A stretch of DNA of 64,000 bases from Ceratotherium simum simum (GCF_000283155.1 NW_004454178.1:24980083-25044082), one strand, 5' to 3'. Counted from the stretch's first letter, positions 21,594-33,556 are shown. The notes: a model not told the origin generated them from the sequence alone. Program-made: numbers and translations.

Positions 21594-21777
21594 CAGTGGT
21601 TCTCAGATGTGGCCTCCAGACACAGTACCCCCACCACTCAGAACTTGTTAGCAATGCTGCTTCTCGGGCCCCACCCCGTCTACTGAATGGGAACCTCTGG
21701 GGGCGGGGCCCAGCCATCTGTGCTCTGCAAAGCCTGCCAGGGGAGTCTGATGCACACCAGAGTTTGAGAAGCGCTGC
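21594..21777 (+). mobile_element. MER5A hAT-Charlie DNA transposon
   Basis: CAGTGGTTCTCAGATGTGGCC at the left, GAACTTGTTAGCAATGC, CGGGCCCCACCCCGTCTACTG, and AGTTTGAGAAGCGCTG at the right give an almost complete MER5A with inverted terminal repeats. Confidence 0.9.
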
Positions 21778-22994
21778 CTTAGGTCCACCAATGCCATTGG
21801 TGAATCTGACTGTAAAGCTGAGGAATGGCATTTACACTGATATCCCGGGTTAGGATAGGACAGCTTTTTCCTGCTCAAATGCCCAAGGAGTGAGTGGCTG
21901 GGTTCAGTAACAAATAAGAATGTTATCATAACCTCCAGGCTGGTGAGACTGGTGGTGGGGGAGCTGGCCCTTCTCGCAGGCTTCCCTCCGTCCCTGATAA
22001 GAGCCTGGCCGTGGCGTCCAGCCCCAAGGGTCAGCCTCCTAGCACAGCAGACACTCAGGGAGGGAGGGAGGGAGGGAGTATGTGAACAAATGAACGAATT
22101 AATGGAAGGATGGATGGATGGATGAATGAATGAATGAATGGAATTAGCCCTACTTCACGGTAACATTTGAAAGTTCAGATTCTTTTGAAACTAGAACAAG
22201 ATTTTAAAAGATTTTCAATGATCTTTTATGTGTAAATGAAGATTTACCAGAAACCTGTTGCCAACAGGATCTAATTTGGCAAGGTGGTGATTCTCTGAAA
22301 TGTAACCTTTTGCTTCCACCTCACCGAGGCCAGCTTGGTTCGCGACCTTCCCCGCTTCATGTAACAGGATATAGAAGGAGAAATGAACAGGAAACTCTCA
22401 ATTTTTTCCCGGCCACTCTGACAACTGTTTCCTCTGTCCAAGTCCTGGTTTTTTTGACTTTTTCTCCCTTGTGTTTCTCCACTGACTTTTTTTGTGATGT
22501 ATGCACTTGGAAAAACTATTTGAATGATCCTGGTGATGGGACTTTTACTTCATTGCATGATCAGGTTGCACGGCTTACTGCCAGTGCAATGAGCTCGCAT
22601 TCCCTAAAAAGGCCTTCATTGTGTCCAGGAAAGCTCTGCTGAGGTTGATGGCACCCTACCAGGGGCTGAAGTAGCTTGGGTAGAACATTCTCCTGTGTGG
22701 CTTCCTGTTGGGGAGCAGGGTTTGGACTGGAGGAATTTAGGTGTATTAATATACCCTGCCAGGTGCAATAAATAGCTGTCTTTGCCTGACCTTAACCTCA
22801 TGTATATGCCATGGTTTGGTTTTAAAAGCCCTGTGCACACCAGGAGTAACTGGAATCATTTGGAGGGGAATGATGCTGGTGCTGACATGGTAGAGGCAGC
22901 TCGGAGGGTGTGCAGATGGAAATAAACACAATAAAATGTTGGAGATGCGCCTTGTGAAACCATAAGCTTAGCTAGTTTGATCATGAAGAGAAGA
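21778..22994. other. unassigned intronic sequence with a tetranucleotide array
   Basis: Only the tetranucleotide repeat at 22055-22140 was recognised. The rest shows no gene or repeat that I can name. Confidence 0.4.
22055..22140. repeat. (GGGA)n and (GGAT)n/(GAAT)n tetranucleotide microsatellite
   Basis: Five GGGA units are followed by interrupted AATG units and then pure GGAT and GAAT blocks. Confidence 0.9.
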
Positions 22995-23540
22995 CATAAC
23001 CTGTTGTAAGAATTTTTTTTTGTCAACTAAACTACAGACTTTATATGGATTTCCCAGTTTTTCGACTAAAGTCTTGTCTCTGTTCTAGGATCCATTCTGG
23101 GATCCCACGTTGCATTTTGTCTTGATGTTGCCTTTGTGTCCTCCCATCTGTGGTGGTTTCTCAGTCTTTCCTTGTCTTTCATGGCCTAGGCACTTTTGAA
23201 GAGTATCAACTATGTATTCTGTAGAATGGTCCTCCATGTGGATTTGCCTGATTAGACTGAGGTTACGGATTTGGGGGAAGAATTCACAGAGGTGAAGTGC
23301 CCTTTTGTTCGCATCACATCAGGGGCACATGATGTCAACACGACTGATCACTGATGCTGTCAACCTTGACCTCTGGGCTGAGGGGGGATCTGCCAGGTTC
23401 CTCCGCTGTAAAGTTACTATTTCTCCCTTTCTCTACTCTGTCCTCTGGAAGTGAGTCATGAAGGCCAACCCATCTCAGGGAGGGAACTTCTGCTCCACGA
23501 CCTGGAGGGTGGGGTATCAAAGAATGTGTGGTCCTAGGTT
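22995..23540 (-). repeat. L1M/L1ME-type LINE 3' fragment
   Basis: GATCCATTCTGGGATCCCACG, TTGCATTTTGTCTTGATGTTG, GTGGTTTCTCAGTCTTTCCTT, then ATGTCAACACGACTGATCAC and CTCCGCTGTAAAGTTACTAT match the antisense 3' UTR of old L1 elements in order. Confidence 0.75.
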
Positions 23541-24371
23541 AAAACCATCACTTTGAGGCTGTGCAAATATCCTGTGCCACCCTAAAGTTCATCAGTGGGT
23601 AAGTAATTCATTTTTAAGTGTGAATAACAAAAACAAGTTATTTGGTATAACCAGTGAACTTGAGAACAGGGATTGGGAAGCACTCATGTATGTTGTGGGG
23701 CCCAGCGTGGCCTGACATGGCCTCTTCTTGGCCGAGCCCTGTGGCCTTAGTTGTTTCTTCTCACTGCGGGGACACCAGCCGTGTCTCTGGGTCCCCCTGA
23801 CACCTTGGAGTGTTCTGCTCACTGCTGGGCATGTGGACACTCCAATACCTTCCTGCCCCACATCCAGTCCCCCTTTTCCCACTTTCCACCAGAGCCACAG
23901 CAGAGACATGCTCTAAGCAGCATCTCCATCCTCTGGCTTTCTCTGTGGTGCAGCCAGGAGAGGCCATGCTCCCTTCCCAGTGGAAGGAGATTGCTTGAGA
24001 AGATAATTCTGTTAACTTGTTTTTTTTTTGAGGAGGCAGGAGAGGGGCTAGTGGGTCATTATTTGAATGACGGTCCTATATGATGAACAGAAAGAATAAT
24101 AACGTCTTTCCTCTTAACTCATTGTCTCTTTTCATAATCGAGTCATTTATTGCCTCAGTTTGAGATGAGATCTCAATTTGTAACAGCACAAGTTTCACTT
24201 GGAAGTGCTCTTTGGTGTGTGACATGGATAAAGAAATCTGTCAGCAGAAAACCATCACCTTTAGTTAGCCAAAGCTTGTTTGCCAGGTAGACCTAAATAA
24301 CTGCTCTTCAGCAGACATATTTTTTGCTAATTTTGTTTCCTGCTTTCTACTGTTAAAATGAGTAAAGACTT
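23541..24371. other. unassigned intronic sequence
   Basis: No gene or named repeat recognised. A T10 run lies near 24020. Confidence 0.35.
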
Positions 24372-24555
24372 AAGGCTGGTCCCATGGCATAGTGGTTAAG
24401 TTTGGCACACTCCGCTTTGGTGGGTTGGGATCCCAGATGCGGACCTATGCCACTCGTCAGCCATGCTGTGGTGGCTACCCACATGTAAAGTAGAGGAAGA
24501 TGGGCACAGATGTTTGCTCAGGGCAAATCTTCCTCAACAACAACAACAACAAAAA
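24372..24555 (+). mobile_element. ERE2-type SINE, (CAA)n tail
   Basis: AAGGCTGGTCCCATGGCATAG starts the head. ATGTTTGCTCAGGGCAAATC and a (CAA)n tail close it. A perfect 12-base target-site duplication GAGTAAAGACTT flanks it (24360-24371 and 24556-24567). It has a single 3' module. Confidence 0.93.
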
Positions 24556-24894
24556 GAGTAAAGACTTGAGGGGAAAAGTCTAAAGGAAAGAAGGGAAAAT
24601 ACAGTATATGTCTTTTAGAAATTATCTTAAATAACAGTGAGCAATAAAATGTGAGAAAGATCAAAGAAAATGCAGAGCAGACTATTAAAAACGAACTGTC
24701 TTGAATTGCAGAGAATTATAAACTTTTCCCAAGAAGACGTCAACACTAAATCCACAAGAGGCAGCCTTCGCTGGATTCTGGGGAGCATTTAGAGTTGCAG
24801 TTCTTCACCCCTAAGATTCTGTGACTGTTGTTTCTTTTCCTTGGGTTGATTTTGCATTGTGGGCCCCCTTGATGATGAGATCAGAATAACAACA

Positions 24895-24980
24895 GAGGGA
24901 ATGGTGGTAGCAGTTAACATTTACCGAGTGGTTAATTCCCTTTGATTAACTCATTAAATCTTCACGGTGATGCTATAAGG
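24895..24980 (-). repeat. MIR SINE fragment
   Basis: GCAGTTAACATTTACCGAGTG, TTGATTAACTCATTAAATC and CTTCACGGTGATGCTATAAGG match the reversed MIR 3' half. Confidence 0.55.
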
Positions 24981-25586
24981 TAGTGCACGGACTGAATATC
25001 TGTGTCCCCCCAAAATTCACATGTTGAAGCCCTAACGCCTAGTGTGGCTGTATTTGGAGATGGGGTCTCTAAGGAAGTAATGAAGGTTAAACGAGGTCAT
25101 AAAGGTGAGACCCTGATCCAGTGGGATTGGTGTCCTTATAAGAAGAGACACCAGAACGCCCTCTCTCCCCGAGCACACACAAAGAGGCCGTGTGAGGGCC
25201 GGCCCCGTGGTTTAGCGGTTAAGTGCGCGCGCTCCGCTACTGGCAGCCCGGGTTCGGATCCCGGGCGCACACCGACGCACCACTTCTCCGGCCATGCTGA
25301 GGCCGTGTCCCACATACAGCAACTAGAAGGATGTGCAGCTATGACATACAACTATCCACTGGGGCTTTGGGGGAAAAATAAATAAATAAATAAAATTATT
25401 TAAAAAGAAAGAGGCCACAGCCAGATGGCGGCCGTCGAAAGCCAGGAGGAGAGCCCTCACCGTAAATCACACTTGCTGGCACCTGGATCTTGGACTTCTA
25501 ACCCTCAAAACTGTTATTTAAACTGTTGTAAAAGTTGTTTATGCCCAGTCTGTGGCATTTTGTTATAGCAGCTGAGCAAAGACAGA
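24981..25586 (+). mobile_element. ERVL-MaLR solo LTR (MST/MLT1-like), split by an ERE1
   Basis: Left part 24981-25195 has ACTGAATATCTGTGTCCCCCC, TTGAAGCCCTAACGCC and TGGTGTCCTTATAAGAAG. Right part 25408-25586 has GAGAGCCCTCACCGTAAATC, CTTGGACTTCTAACCCTC and GGCATTTTGTTATAGCAGC. Together they make one LTR interrupted by the ERE1 at 25196-25407. No internal viral region or coding sequence is adjacent, so this is a non-coding solo LTR. Confidence 0.8.
25196..25407 (+). mobile_element. ERE1 SINE inserted in a MaLR LTR
   Basis: GGGCCGGCCCCGTGGTTTAG opens the tRNA-like head. The ERE1-specific body (GGCCATGCTGAGGCCGTG, CAACTAGAAGGATGTGCAGC, CTGGGGCTTTGGGGG) and an (AAAT)n tail follow. The head retains CpGs. 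A 9-base AAAGAGGCC occurs on both sides (25181-25189 and 25408-25416), but six extra bases before the head make the exact duplication unclear. Confidence 0.93.
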
Positions 25587-27489
25587 TAGATACTGTTATT
25601 CCCATATCAACAGTGAAGAAACAGTCATCGAAAGGAGCAATGACTTGCCTTCTTGATCTGTTGGTTTTTCCTTCACTTCTGATGGTTTTGCTGTATAGAC
25701 TTAGTGAAATGTCCAGTTCATCAAGCTTCCTGGCAATTATAGCTTTATCATAAATCTACCCGGTTATGACTCCATTCCCATGTTTGACTTTTTTCACTTT
25801 GAATTCTCTTTTCTTTTGTGTTAATATTTGAAACTTTGTGTCATCAGGATAGGCTAGGTTATGATGTGGTAACAAATGCCCCAAACAAAGGCCTAAAACA
25901 TCAAAAGTTTCGCTCTCACCCACAGTAGACACCCATCACAGCTCTGAGGGGCCTCGGCCCACTGTAGCCTCACAGGGACACTGCCTGTAGTGACTTCCTT
26001 CTCATGGCTTCCACGGTCATTGCAGCAGTGGGCAGAGACCGCAGTGACTTGCTCACTGGCTCTTAACACTTCTGTCCCTGAAGTGGCACACCATTTTGGG
26101 CACAGATGGTGGGGAGGGTGCTGGGCCGACTCCTCTTCATGCAAAGCAGAAAAGGGAGGAAGACCATCAAAACCGACAATTGAGACAGTATGTAAGCACA
26201 CTGGTCTTTTTTGCTCTGTTCTTCTTTCTTTATTTGTGTTCCAATATTACCCTCATTTTGTTCCCGTGTTAAAGTTATATTTGAGTGACTTAGTGCTTCT
26301 CCACCAGCTGTGGACGGAGGCCAGCCTTGAGCCCCGGCCCTCTCCCTGGATGTCCCACACAGCACTTGGGTTTTAAGAATGCAGGCGACTAGAAATAGCT
26401 ACAGCTGCCCACCACGTCTTCCCGGCAACTGCGGACTCCTCCGGACACCATCATGCTCCTCTGTCCCCATTTTAGGGATTGTTCTCTTCTGAAATCATGT
26501 GGCAACACATCCAATCTGTGTTGTTTCTAAGTGTCCAGAGTGTTCTTTGCAGTCTGGTGTAAGAGACCTTCAGTTCAGAAGACCTGAAGCTTCGTTTCAC
26601 CTCTTAGGATATTTGTTTTGTGAATTTGGGCAAGTCACGTAACCTCGACTTTTCTTTGCATCTCTGGCCTTCTGGCGATGAGCAACTGAAACCATTTTCC
26701 TAGGAACCACCTGCACCCCCATCTCCACCCCAGCCCATGCAGTGTAGACCTGGAGGAACTGGAGGGTGCATGATTATCTGCAGAGGGCCCCTCAGAGCAG
26801 GAAGTGATGGTGGGGTTCCAGGGGAAGGAAGGAAGAAGCACTGAAATCAAGAGGTTTATTCCCTCTTACTTCATTTTCTGAAATTCCTGAAAGACTTGTA
26901 TCTTTTTAGGATTTTTCTCTTTCTCCCTTCTGGCCATGCTATTGCAATGAGACGCGTCAGTTCCGCTGTCCTGGCTGCCCCAAAGCAATTCTCAAAGTGG
27001 CTGCGACTGACAACTGAGAGGTGGCCTCCATTCCTTGCCTCGCTGCCATGGTCAGCATCGTGGCTGCAGGGCCCCGGGGGCTTCTGCAGGAGCGGGAGGG
27101 AGAGCTGGGGCCACAGTCTGGGAGCACCCCCCGCTTAGCTCAGAGCTGGCCGCCTACAGCCTGGCCCCGGAGCAGGTCCCTCTCCCCCATGGAATGAGCA
27201 CTATTTAATTAGCTCTCCTCAGCTAGGAACATGGTGATGTTAGATGCAATTATAGGTCAACCTGAGGGCATTCTCAGTGTATTTTTAGATTTTATTTTCT
27301 AAAAAGAAAGTGATGTTTCTCAGGCTGCTGTCAATGTGGACTGCGAATAACGTGTTTTATTTTTCATTTTATTCCTCTGCTCATTGCCTCCCCCTCCCTC
27401 CCGTGGTTCAGAACAGCCACAGGGTCCAGCACCGCTCTGGCCTCACGAGCCCTGGGTTCTCTTTTTGTTCACTTACCTTTTCATTCATT
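25587..27489. other. mostly unassigned intronic sequence
   Basis: A block at about 25850-26105 (GGTTATGATGTGGTAACAAATG, CCTAAAACATCAAAAG, CTTAACACTTCTGTCCCTGAAG) looks like a diverged ancient LTR-type repeat whose name I cannot fix. The rest has only the MIR at 26555-26655. A (C/T)-rich patch lies at 27380-27410. Confidence 0.4.
26555..26655 (+). repeat. MIR SINE fragment
   Basis: AGTTCAGAAGACCTGAAGC, TCGTTTCACCTCTTAGGAT and AATTTGGGCAAGTCACGTAAC follow MIR order. Confidence 0.55.
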
Positions 27490-28560
27490 TATTCATTCCT
27501 TCTCTGAGTCAACAAATAAATTTCTGACTAGCCCCTACAGGTAGCAGAGTGCTGGGGCTGTAGAAGGATAAGGGGTGGTCCTTATCTCGACAACCTGCCT
27601 TTCAAATATCCATCCGTCCACGGGGCAGACTTTTACTAATCATGTCCTCTGTGCCAGGACACAGCCCTGCACGAGACAAAGTCCCCGCCCCCTGTAACCC
27701 TAAAGATAAACTTGTGAACTGGCAGCTCTGTAACATGTCAGGTGTTGAAAAGTGCTGGGCAGAAACGCAGAGGGAGAGGTATAAGGACGGAAAGTCCAGG
27801 GAGGGATCCCTAATGGGGTGACGTTCCAGGCAGAGGGAACAGCAGGTGCAAAGGCGGCAGGATGTGAACAGGCCTGAACAGGGAGGCTGTGTGGCTGAGC
27901 GGAGTGAACCAGGGAGAGAGACAGCTGGGGGCTAGCTCCTTTGAGGCCGTAAGGCCACTGTAAGACTTGAGCTTTTCTTCCTAGTGAGATGGGCAGGCTG
28001 TTGGACAACTCTAATGGAAGACTGGCCTGCACTGCCCTATGTTTTAAGAGGATTCTTCATGGTCCTGCCATGTGCAGGACTGCCATGGATGGCTATGCAG
28101 ATTGTGCACTGCAGAACCCCAGAGCACCCTTCAAGCTGACTCCTGTATGAACGGCCGTCAACTGCCTGAGCGAGGCTGGCTCTGCATGAGGAGCAGACTG
28201 GAGGGGGTGAGGGCAGAAGCAGGGGACCAGGCTGGGTGCAGGTCAGTGACCTGGAGGGAAAGGTGATGGTCGCTGGACCAGAGTGGAGACCTGGGGCTGG
28301 TGAGAAGAGGTCAGATTCCACATGCCTTCTGTGAGTAGAGCCCACAGGGTTTGCTGCCAGATTGGATGTGGGGTGGGGGAGAAAGAGACACCAAAGATGA
28401 CCCCAGAAGTTTTGCCTTGAGGGACCAGAGGAGTGGATGTTGAGTTTGACACAAGCTAGTCTGGGAGCTGAGTAAATGAAGGTTTTAGGGGGAAAACCTA
28501 AGAGAGGCAACTCTGTGTCCCCCACCTGCTCCTCTGAAATGCTCATGGGTCACCCCGAGG
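27490..28560 (-). repeat. long L2 LINE fragment
   Basis: Colinear with the reversed L2 3' kilobase: ATTTATTCATTCCTTCTCTG, GTGCCAGGACACAGCCC, GGCAGAGGGAACAGCAGGTGC, GCTCCTTTGAGGCCGTAAGGC, CTTCCTAGTGAGATGGGC, then GGTCAGATTCCACATGCC and TTGCTGCCAGATTGGATGTGG. The element appears to continue, after interruptions, at 29690-30177. Confidence 0.75.
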
Positions 28561-28659
28561 TGTGGACTTCTGATTAAGGGAACTGAGAGGCTAATTCATA
28601 GTCCCTAAGGTGGACATTAAAGTTAATTTCTACAATGTATATCACACTCTTTAAGTTGG

Positions 28660-29232
28660 AGGTTTTTAAAAATGAATTTTAATATAAAAAATTTCAAACA
28701 TACCCCAAATTAGGGAGACTGGTACAGTGAACACCCACACATCCATCACCTAGAGTCAACAAGATTTGCATGTTTGCTTCATCGAGCTCTTTTTTTCTTT
28801 GCTCACAGTAAGCAAATTCCAGACACTGTGTCACTTCACTCTTACACACTTCAGTGTGCATGACTTTCAAAAGGAATGTCTTCTTATATAACCACATGCT
28901 CTCATGCTTGGCAAAATTGACATTAATTCATTGGTACCCTCTAATACCTAAACATAATAAAATTTTCCTAATAATCTCAAAAATAACATTTTACCATTGC
29001 TTTCTTTGGAACAGGATCTACACAAAGTTCACACATCATGGCTGGGTATTCTGCCTCCTAAGTCTCTTTTGATCCATGGAGCCCCCCACTGCCAGCCCTG
29101 TTATTTCAGAAACTAGGTCACGAGAACACTGGCCCATCCTACAGTCTAGATTTAGCTGTTGCCTCCTTCTGGAGTCATTTGACTTACTCCTCTCTCCTCT
29201 GTATTTCCTGTAAATCAGAGTTCGCTCTAGAA
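28660..29232 (-). repeat. L1M-type LINE 3' fragment
   Basis: Antisense order: AACACCCACACATCCATCACC, AAGCAAATTCCAGACACTG, TCAGTGTGCATGACTTTC, CCACATGCTCTCATGC, AACAGGATCTACACAAAGTTC, CTAAGTCTCTTTTGATC. Confidence 0.7.
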
Positions 29233-29535
29233 CAGTGCTGTCCAATAGAAACGTAATGCGAGTCACACGTGTAATTTTCTATTAGCCACATGAAAAAAAA
29301 AAGTAAAAAGGAATAGGGGAAATTAATTTTAATAATATATTTGATGTAACCCAATATATCTAAAATAGTGTCATTTCAACATGTAATCAATAAAAAAATT
29401 ATTAGTTAGCTATTTTACATTCTTTTTATCCCACTAAGCTGTGAAGTCCAGGGTGTACTGTGCACTGGCAGCACCTCTCTTTGGTAGCTCACCTGCTCAG
29501 GAGCCACGTGTGTCTGGCGTGCACTGGGCAGCCCA
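29233..29535 (+). mobile_element. hAT-type DNA transposon (CTGTCCAATAGAA family)
   Basis: CAGTGCTGTCCAATAGAAAC, TAATTTTCTATTAGCCACATG, AATTAATTTTAATAATATATTT, GTCATTTCAACATGTAATC and TTAGCTATTTTACATTC follow the order of a known mammalian hAT element (possibly Arthur1). The right end is eroded. Confidence 0.7.
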
Positions 29536-29689
29536 ACTCAGGTGGCTTCACCGGATTCTGGTGCATCTTTCCCTCGTAGGTGCTGCTGTGTGCTTCCTAT
29601 TGTGTCACATCAGAGGTCCTCAGTGGTGGTCCCACTCTTGGTGATCAGTGGATGTAACTGGTGACAATGGATCCTTCCGTTATAAACTT

Positions 29690-30177
29690 GTCCATCGAAA
29701 AAGAAGTGGAGCTCCCACATTCTGAGATGGGGAAGACTGGGAAAATCAGGGAGTCAGGAGTTGAGTTTCGCACACATAACATCTGAAATTCCTAGTGGAC
29801 AGCCAAGGGGAGAAGTAAACAAGGCAGTTGAATATGAATCCAGAATTCAAGAGTGATATCTGGGCTGGGGATATAGATTTGGGCGTTGCCAACCTGTTGA
29901 CAGCATGAAATTAGATGAGATCACCAAGAGAACAAGGGCAGTGTTGAGGGGTCACTAGAGTGAGGAACCAGGAGGGTGGGCTGAGTACTGTCCCAGATGC
30001 CCAGTGAGGAAGGTATTTAAAGAAGGAAAGGATCACCTGTGTCAGGTAACACCTGTGGGTCCGGGATGGTTAGAGCTGAGAGGTGCCCATTGGATTTGAA
30101 GGTCACCTTGATGAGAGCTTGTTCGGTGGAGTAGTGGGAGTGGACACCTGATTGGAGTAGGTTCAAGAGAGAAGGAG
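29690..30177 (-). repeat. L2 LINE fragment, probable continuation of 27490-28560
   Basis: TTCTGAGATGGGGAAGACTGG, GAGTTGAGTTTCGCACACAT, TATCTGGGCTGGGGATATAG, ATTTGGGCGTTGCCAACC and ATTAGATGAGATCACCAAG follow the reversed L2 sequence where the 28.5 kb block leaves off. Confidence 0.65.
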
Positions 30178-30764
30178 ATTCCTCAAAAAATTAAACGTAG
30201 AATTACCATATGGTCCAGCAATTCCACTTCTGGGCATATACCCAAAAGAATTGAAATCAGCATCTAGAACAGATATTTGTACACCCGTATTCATAGCAGT
30301 ATTATTGACAATAGCCAAAAGGTGGAAACAACCCAAGTGTCCATGGACAGATGAATGGATAAACAAAATGTAGTCTATTCATACAATGGAATATTACTTA
30401 GCCTTAAAAAAGAAGGAAATCTTGTCACATGCCACAACATGAATGATTCTTGAAGACATTATGTTAAGTGAAATAAGCCAGTCACAAGAAGACACATACT
30501 GTATGATTCCACTCCTTTGAGGTCCCTCGAGTAGTCAAAATCAGAGACAGAACGTAAAATGGTGGTTGCCAGGAGAGGGGAAGAATGAAGAGTTAGTGTT
30601 TAATGGGGACAGAGTTTCAGTTTTGAAAGATGAAAAATTTCTGGAGATGGATAGTGGATGATGGTTGTACAACAACATGAATATACTTAATGCCACTGAA
30701 CTGTGCACTTAAAAATAGTTAAAATTATAAATTTTATGTTATGTATATTTTACCACAAAAAAAA
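30178..30764 (+). mobile_element. L1 3' end (L1MA/L1MB-type) with A-rich tail
   Basis: CCATATGGTCCAGCAATTCC, CACCCGTATTCATAGCAG, GAATGGATAAACAAAATGTAG, TAAGTGAAATAAGCCAGTC, CTGGAGATGGATAGTGGATG, CACTGAACTGTGCACTT then TTTTACCACAAAAAAAA are in L1 order. It covers the end of ORF2 and the 3' UTR; it is truncated at the 5' side and not coding. Confidence 0.9.
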
Positions 30765-31099
30765 TGGTAAGGAGGAGAGTGGAAAGTTGAGGCAGGGTTG
30801 GCTATTGGGGCAAGATGGGTAGCAGGAGAGTAAGTGCCACATGGGAGGTGGGGATGAGAAGGTGAGGACCAGAAAGAAATAAAAAAAGAGAAAATGGGAG
30901 AGTCATTCTGTGAAGGAGTTTAGCTGTATAGAAGGTCAAGGGCAATACATAAAAAAATGTTATAAAGTTAAGGAGAGGAAGAGATTGCTTTTGGCTACTT
31001 CTCCGTGGTGACCTTGGGGGTAGCAAAACCTCCAGTGAACTCTTGATACAGAATAACTTTGAGGCCAGGCTAAAACAGACCATACCAAACAGATTATAT
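30765..31099. other. short interval, possibly more L2
   Basis: GAGGAGAGTGGAAAGTTGAGG and GGATGAGAAGGTGAGGACCAG may be the continuation of the L2 broken by the L1, but the match is weak. Confidence 0.3.
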
Positions 31100-31262
31100 A
31101 CAGCAGATGTCTTTGGGGTGACAGAAATCTTCTAAAATTAGATGGTGATGATGGTTGATGGTTGTACTGCTCTGTAAATTTACTGAAAATTCTTGAATTG
31201 TACACTTGAAGCAGATGAGTTTTATGGAGTATAAATTACACCTCAGTAAAGCTGTTAAAACA
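31100..31262 (+). repeat. L1ME-type 3' end
   Basis: CTTTGGGGTGACAGAAATCTT, GTTGATGGTTGTACTGCTC, GAATTGTACACTTGAAGCAG and ACCTCAGTAAAGCTGTTAAAA match the L1M 3' end in order. Confidence 0.75.
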
Positions 31263-33304
31263 CAGACACACAAATGTTCATGCTTTCCTGTAATGCGTGC
31301 TTGTCCCTTATACAGAGGTGCCCTGCCAGGAAGGGAACGTGGCCACGGGGAGTGGGCTGCGCCTCTGTATCTGCGCCCTCTGTGTGGGTCCCTCACAGTT
31401 TAGAACTGGCAGGCGTTCTAATCCAGACGCGGTGACCTCATCAGAGGCGACTCCCTAAGTGGCCCCGAGAGCCTTGGCTCTCCTTCTGGGCACCCTTGAT
31501 TAAGACTTCCCCGCAGCTGGGGGCCATCAAAACGACTCCAGCAATGATAGCTGGCTCCGCTGCCAGCCACATCCCTGGGCCGTTGGAATGGGCAGCCCGT
31601 GAGGAGACTTGGAGGGTGGGCCCCGGCTTCCCCAACCCCGCCTGTCACTCCGCACAGCTCACTGCTCCCATTTCCACCCGGCCACAGCGTCTGCCCGAGA
31701 AGCAGCAGCTTGCTCAGCAGATAGGAACTCAGCAACGCGGGCCTGCCGGCCGGAGGCCCTAAACTTTCCTGAGACACTGTCTGTCTGCAAATAGCTCTGA
31801 GCCCGGCTTTTTGTTTTAGAGCCATTCATCGCCTCATCCTTTTTTCCATTCTGTCACTCGGCCCATAGATGCGATGAGGGTGTGCCGACCAGGTGGTGTT
31901 TATTAGCAGGGAGGCATTCGGGCCACATGGTGGCTGGACAGAGGGCAGCTGTTCCCGCCAGGGGTCTGACTCTATAGAAGGTACTGTTAAAGAGCATCAC
32001 TGAGCTCCCCGCTCAGATCAGACAGGGACAGTTGCTACGTGCTCTCCTAGATTAATGGCATTCAATGGAACCATCATAATAACTTAGAGCTGGAAGGGGT
32101 CTTAGAGATTTTTATCTCTATTCCATTTCCTTTATTTGAAAAATGAGATTCAGAGGACCCGTGACTTGCCCAAGGTTATACAATGACTTAGTGTCGGGAC
32201 ACTGTCTTGCTCCCACATTTCCTGATAGCTCGCCCAGGCAGGGCTGATTTCATTACCTCAGGCCCCACTGCCCCTTCTTATTGTTTCAATGCTTCAGTGA
32301 GGAGGTTCTTACAATTCTGTTGTTCTTGAGCTTCAACAAGGCCTGTCTGTTCAGCGAGCAGATCATTTACACACTCGTAATAAAAGCAACCTGACAATTT
32401 TAGGAAATCGATGAGTGACTCACAATGGAAGTAAGATCTTGATCTAGAATGAAGTTAGTTTAGATCAAACTGTATTAGCCCCAACAGTGCAAAGAGTTGT
32501 TATCCACATGATTTTAATGTTTCCTAGGTATTTAGTTGGTTTCAATGTTTACAGGTTACGTTTTTAAATGCTAAGGATGTCTGGCACATGAAAAGCATTT
32601 TTAAATGTTAGTTATTATTTTGCAGTGTGAGTCACTAAATTGAAGAGCAGCACGTGGTGGCTTTGAGGTGCCACCCCTCCCGGAGGGCTGCTCGCTGCAA
32701 GGGAGTCTCCGAGCTGTGGACGAGCCTGGGGTGGGGCTCGGGCCTCGCGATTACTGAAAAAAGTATTCTTGTGCACAGATCAATTTAGGAACTGCTATTC
32801 TAGAGCATAGCAATCAAAAATGATTTTTTGAAACCACAACTGCATAGCAAGAGGATACATTGATTTTAGTTTGGTTTTCATTTGAGAAGACTCTCAAGGC
32901 CACCTCAGCATCACTCACAGTTTAATGGAGAAGGGTTTTATGTTGGAAAAGAAGATGAATGTTTATAATTTTTCTAAGAAATTGGATTCATGGTGGCAAC
33001 AAAGATGACTCTAAAATTTTACACTGCTGAGTGCTAAATGACATTCCTACTGATTCCTACGTTAGTTACAAATCTGCCACCTTTGAAAGAGAAAGCACGT
33101 GGGGCGGGTGGGCTAAATCTACCGCATTGACGGAAGCCGATCTGCTTGCCTGTATTGTGATGTATGGTGCGTCTTCTTAACTCCGTAATATGATTTAACC
33201 AAAAACAGCTCTGTGTATTCACTGTAGAGAAAACACAATAGGTCAGTGTTGGTTGAAACCCAATCACGTGAACAAAAGAAAAAATATCCAAAGGTATTTT
33301 TATA
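31263..33304. other. mostly unassigned intronic sequence
   Basis: Only the MIR at 32085-32215 was recognised. 31330-31770 is relatively GC-rich but lacks the CpG density of an island. Confidence 0.4.
32085..32215 (-). repeat. MIR SINE fragment
   Basis: TTATTTGAAAAATGAGATTCA, GAGGACCCGTGACTTGCCCAA and GGTTATACAATGACTTAGTG match the reversed MIR core. Confidence 0.65.
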
Positions 33305-33556
33305 TGTTTTTTTTTTTTTTTTGCTGTGGAAGATTGGCCCTGAGCTAACATCTGTTGCCAATCTTCCTCTTTTTGCTTGAGGAATATTCACCCTGAGCTA
33401 ACATCTGTGCCAATCTTCCTCTATTTTGTACGTGGGTCGCTGCCACAGCATGGCTTGATGAGTGGTGTAGGTCTGCACCTGGGATCTGAACCCGAGAACC
33501 CCAGGCCACCAAAGTGGAGCATGTGAATTTAACCAGTGTGCCACTGGGCCAGCCCC
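33305..33556 (-). mobile_element. ERE-type SINE with doubled 3' module
   Basis: Starts on the - strand as GGGGCTGGCCCAGTGGCACAC. Two ATGTTAGCTCAGGG modules lead to a long T run on the + strand. An 8-base duplication TTTTATAT flanks it (33297-33304 and 33557-33564). CpGs are largely lost compared with 20457-20696, so it looks older. Confidence 0.92.
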
